From assembly GCA_045580405.1 (NCBI GenBank), contig JAZNNT010000032.1:1-22037 (forward strand): a stretch of 22,037 nucleotides of DNA, in the 5' to 3' direction. This stretch comes from SIG452 sp045580405 (GTDB lineage Bacteria > Bacillota > Clostridia > UMGS1840). Below are positions 20,013 to 22,037 of this stretch, piece by piece; position 1 is the first letter of the stretch, and every line of letters begins with the position of its first letter. The notes under the pieces are model-generated. The model had not been told where the DNA came from and ran no database searches. It was given only the letters and a program-made list of their open reading frames with translations. The position numbers and the translations under genes were made by a program.

Positions 20013-22037
20013 TTATCTTGTTTTTTTAAAAATACGCAGCAGCTGAATCAAAGCTGAAGGGATAAATGCCAGCAGTATAATCACCCCGATTTGTCCGCCG
20101 GTTAAAGCAGAAACTAGAAACAAACGGCTTAAAAACGGAACAAAGAGCACCAACGCCAACAGCACAACACCTGCCGCAAATGCGCCGATGCTTGCTTTAT
20201 TGGTAAACAGACCGATTTGAAAGATAGACTGTTCACTTCTGCAGTTAAAGCCGTGAAACAGCCGTGCCAAAGTCAGCGTGGCAAATGCCATGGTACTTGC
20301 CAATGCTGCGTTTCCACTCTGAAGTCCAGCATAGAAGGCAATCATTGTGCAAACAGCAATCAAACCGCCTTGTACGAAAAGCTGCGTCATAAATGACGGA
20401 TTCAAAATACTTTCCTTTGGGTCTCTTGGTTTTTCGGATAGCAGGTTATCATCTGCACCCTCCATCCCGATAGCAATCGCCGGCAAAGAATCTGTCAGAA
20501 GATTCATAAACAGCAGATGTACCGGAGCAAAAGGCACAGGCAATCCCACAATAGAAGTATAAAGCACCGCTAAAATTCCTGCCATATTACCGGAAAGTAA
20601 AAATTTGATAGCATTTTTGATATTGCGGTACACATTTCTTCCGTTGGTCACTGCTTTAATAATCGTTGCAAAGTTATCATCAGTTAAAATCATCGCGGAA
20701 GCATCTTTGGAAACCTCGGTGCCGGTAATTCCCATAGCCACACCGATATCTGCTTTTTTTAACGCAGGAGCATCGTTTACCCCGTCACCGGTCATGGCAA
20801 CAATATAGCCCTTCGCCTGCCAAGCATTCACAATTTGAATTTTGTTTTCAGGAGACACTCTGGCATAAACGGAAATTTTCTCAATCTTTTCTGCCAATTC
20901 TTCTTCCGACATTGCGTCCAGTTCTGCACCGGTTACCGCTAAATCACCATCCTCAAAAATTCCAATTTGCTTTGCAATGGCTGTTGCCGTTACCTTATGG
21001 TCACCGGTAATCATAATAGGTTTAATGCCCGCGCGTCTGGCATTGGAAACGGCATCTTTAGATTCTTCTCTGGGCGGATCCATCATTGAAATCAAACCGA
21101 GGAAGGTATATCCGTTTTCATCGGCTAAATCCATAGTTTTACTGTCATCAGATTCTTTATAAGCAAAAGCGAGTACCCGCAGTCCGTTTTGGGAAAACTC
21201 CATATTTTTTGCCAAAATCTCGTCCTTATCTGCCTGGGTAATCAGGCGGATTCCTTCTGAAGTACGGATGTTTTCGGTGCGGTTTAACAGCACATCCAGG
21301 GCACCTTTTGTCAAGATGGTAGGCACTCCGTGAAGACGGTATTTTGCAGACATCAGTTTTCGATCAGAATCAAACGGAATTTCTGCTAATCTGGGCATCA
21401 CTTCACGGAAAAACTCTTCATTCATATCAATGGAACGTACCATTTCCAGCAAACAGTATTCTGTGGGGTCACCAATCCCTTTCCCCTCTGCAAGAGCAGA
21501 GTCATTGGTCAGCATCGCATTATACAATAAATAACGATGCAACTGGTTTTTAATGTCCAATTCTTTGGCAGAAATTGTTTTAGCGTCAATGTAAATTTGC
21601 TGAACAGTCATTTTATTCTGGGTTAAAGTTCCCGTTTTATCTGAGCAAATTACAGAAACACAACCTAAACTTTCCACTGCTTTTAATTCTTTGATAATGG
21701 CGTTTTCCTTTGCCATTCTCTGGGTTCCCATTGCCTGCACAATGGTCACAATAGAGCTTAACGCTTCCGGAATTGCTGCCACTGCCAACGCCACCGCAAA
21801 CATCAAAGAATCTAAAATAGGCATCTGCCGATAAAGTCCCAATAAAAATACCACAGCTGAAATCACCATAATCACCATTGCCAACTGGCTGCTGAACTGA
21901 TCCAGACTGATTTGCAGAGGTGTTTTCTTTTCTTTTGTGGCATTCATCAACGCTGCAATTTTACCGATTTCGGTATCCATACCGGTACCGGTCACCAACA
22001 CCGTGGCACGGCCGTAAGAAGTCGGAGGCCAAGCGGT
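20013..22037 (-). CDS. P-type calcium-transporting ATPase (P2A, LMCA1/YloB-like), partial (N-terminus beyond window)
   Basis: The visible part, about 674 residues, lacks the actuator domain and first membrane helices of a full protein of about 880 residues. It contains the M4 ion-site motif VAAIPEAL, the phosphorylated aspartate in DKTGTLTQNKMT, a nucleotide-binding domain (LTKGALDVLL), MITGDH, and the hinge motif GDGVNDAPALKKADIGVAMG. The M6 ion-site segment NLLTDSLPAIAIGME follows. The PEAL form and the NLLTD motif match bacterial calcium exporters of the LMCA1 type. It is predicted to extrude calcium from the cytoplasm at the expense of ATP. The frame is open to base 22037, but the first dozen residues at the edge do not resemble the family. 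A hairpin follows the stop codon. Confidence 0.92.
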   Translation of the reverse strand, partial: TAWPPTSYGRATVLVTGTGMDTEIGKIAALMNATKEKKTPLQISLDQFSSQLAMVIMVISAVVFLLGLYRQMPILDSLMFAVALAVAAIPEALSSIVTIVQAMGTQRMAKENAIIKELKAVESLGCVSVICSDKTGTLTQNKMTVQQIYIDAKTISAKELDIKNQLHRYLLYNAMLTNDSALAEGKGIGDPTEYCLLEMVRSIDMNEEFFREVMPRLAEIPFDSDRKLMSAKYRLHGVPTILTKGALDVLLNRTENIRTSEGIRLITQADKDEILAKNMEFSQNGLRVLAFAYKESDDSKTMDLADENGYTFLGLISMMDPPREESKDAVSNARRAGIKPIMITGDHKVTATAIAKQIGIFEDGDLAVTGAELDAMSEEELAEKIEKISVYARVSPENKIQIVNAWQAKGYIVAMTGDGVNDAPALKKADIGVAMGITGTEVSKDASAMILTDDNFATIIKAVTNGRNVYRNIKNAIKFLLSGNMAGILAVLYTSIVGLPVPFAPVHLLFMNLLTDSLPAIAIGMEGADDNLLSEKPRDPKESILNPSFMTQLFVQGGLIAVCTMIAFYAGLQSGNAALASTMAFATLTLARLFHGFNCRSEQSIFQIGLFTNKASIGAFAAGVVLLALVLFVPFLSRLFLVSALTGGQIGVIILLAFIPSALIQLLRIFKKTR

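Noticed and set aside
19504..20046. 180-codon plus-strand open frame opposite the reductase start and promoter
   Set aside because: Antisense to a clear enzyme gene, crosses its promoter, and shows no domain or ribosome binding site.

Overview
The window looks like chromosomal DNA of a low-GC, Gram-positive, spore-forming Bacillota, most likely a member of the Clostridia. The grounds are the dprA-topA-trmFO order, a SpoIVFA/SpoIVFB-like pair, a lexA gene divergent from a yneA-like gene, an rplU-prp-rpmA cluster whose L27 carries the N-terminal extension cut by Prp, strong AGGAGG-type ribosome binding sites, and perfect housekeeping sigma promoters. No prophage, insertion sequence, CRISPR array, tRNA or rRNA was seen.

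Region 1 (1-10480, minus strand) is one long run of tightly packed genes, in transcription order tsaC/sua5, rimI, tsaD, ymfF-like, ymfH-like, lgt, dprA, topA, trmFO (cut by the window edge). It covers the t6A tRNA modification, a pair of M16-family proteins (one with and one without a zinc site), lipoprotein maturation, DNA uptake/processing, relaxation of supercoils, and m5U54 tRNA methylation. A promoter lies just upstream of tsaC.

Region 2 (10389-13220) holds spoIVFA-like and spoIVFB-like genes on the plus strand (the sporulation site-2 protease pair), then a small LysM protein (yneA-like, minus) facing away from lexA (plus). Three LexA-box-like palindromes sit in the shared promoter region, each placed to block one or both of two consensus promoters. 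This is a compact SOS control hub.

Region 3 (13191-14315) is rplU-prp-rpmA on the minus strand, with a perfect promoter, an L21-type leader RNA and a bidirectional terminator shared with lexA.

Region 4 (14392-19948, minus strand) is the accessory part: an aldo/keto reductase with two ferredoxin-type clusters, preceded by a promoter overlapped by a perfect 14-bp inverted repeat, then three tandem paralogous PHP-domain metallohydrolases, then an unrecognised membrane-anchored protein. That last protein carries three copies of a small hairpin repeat with a constant loop core, two translated inside the gene and one forming its C-terminus. Region 5 (19990-22037, minus) is a partial P2-type calcium ATPase running off the window.

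The strongest leads are the PHP triplet with its reductase and palindromic operator candidate, the translated hairpin repeat family, and the arrangement of the lexA/yneA operators.
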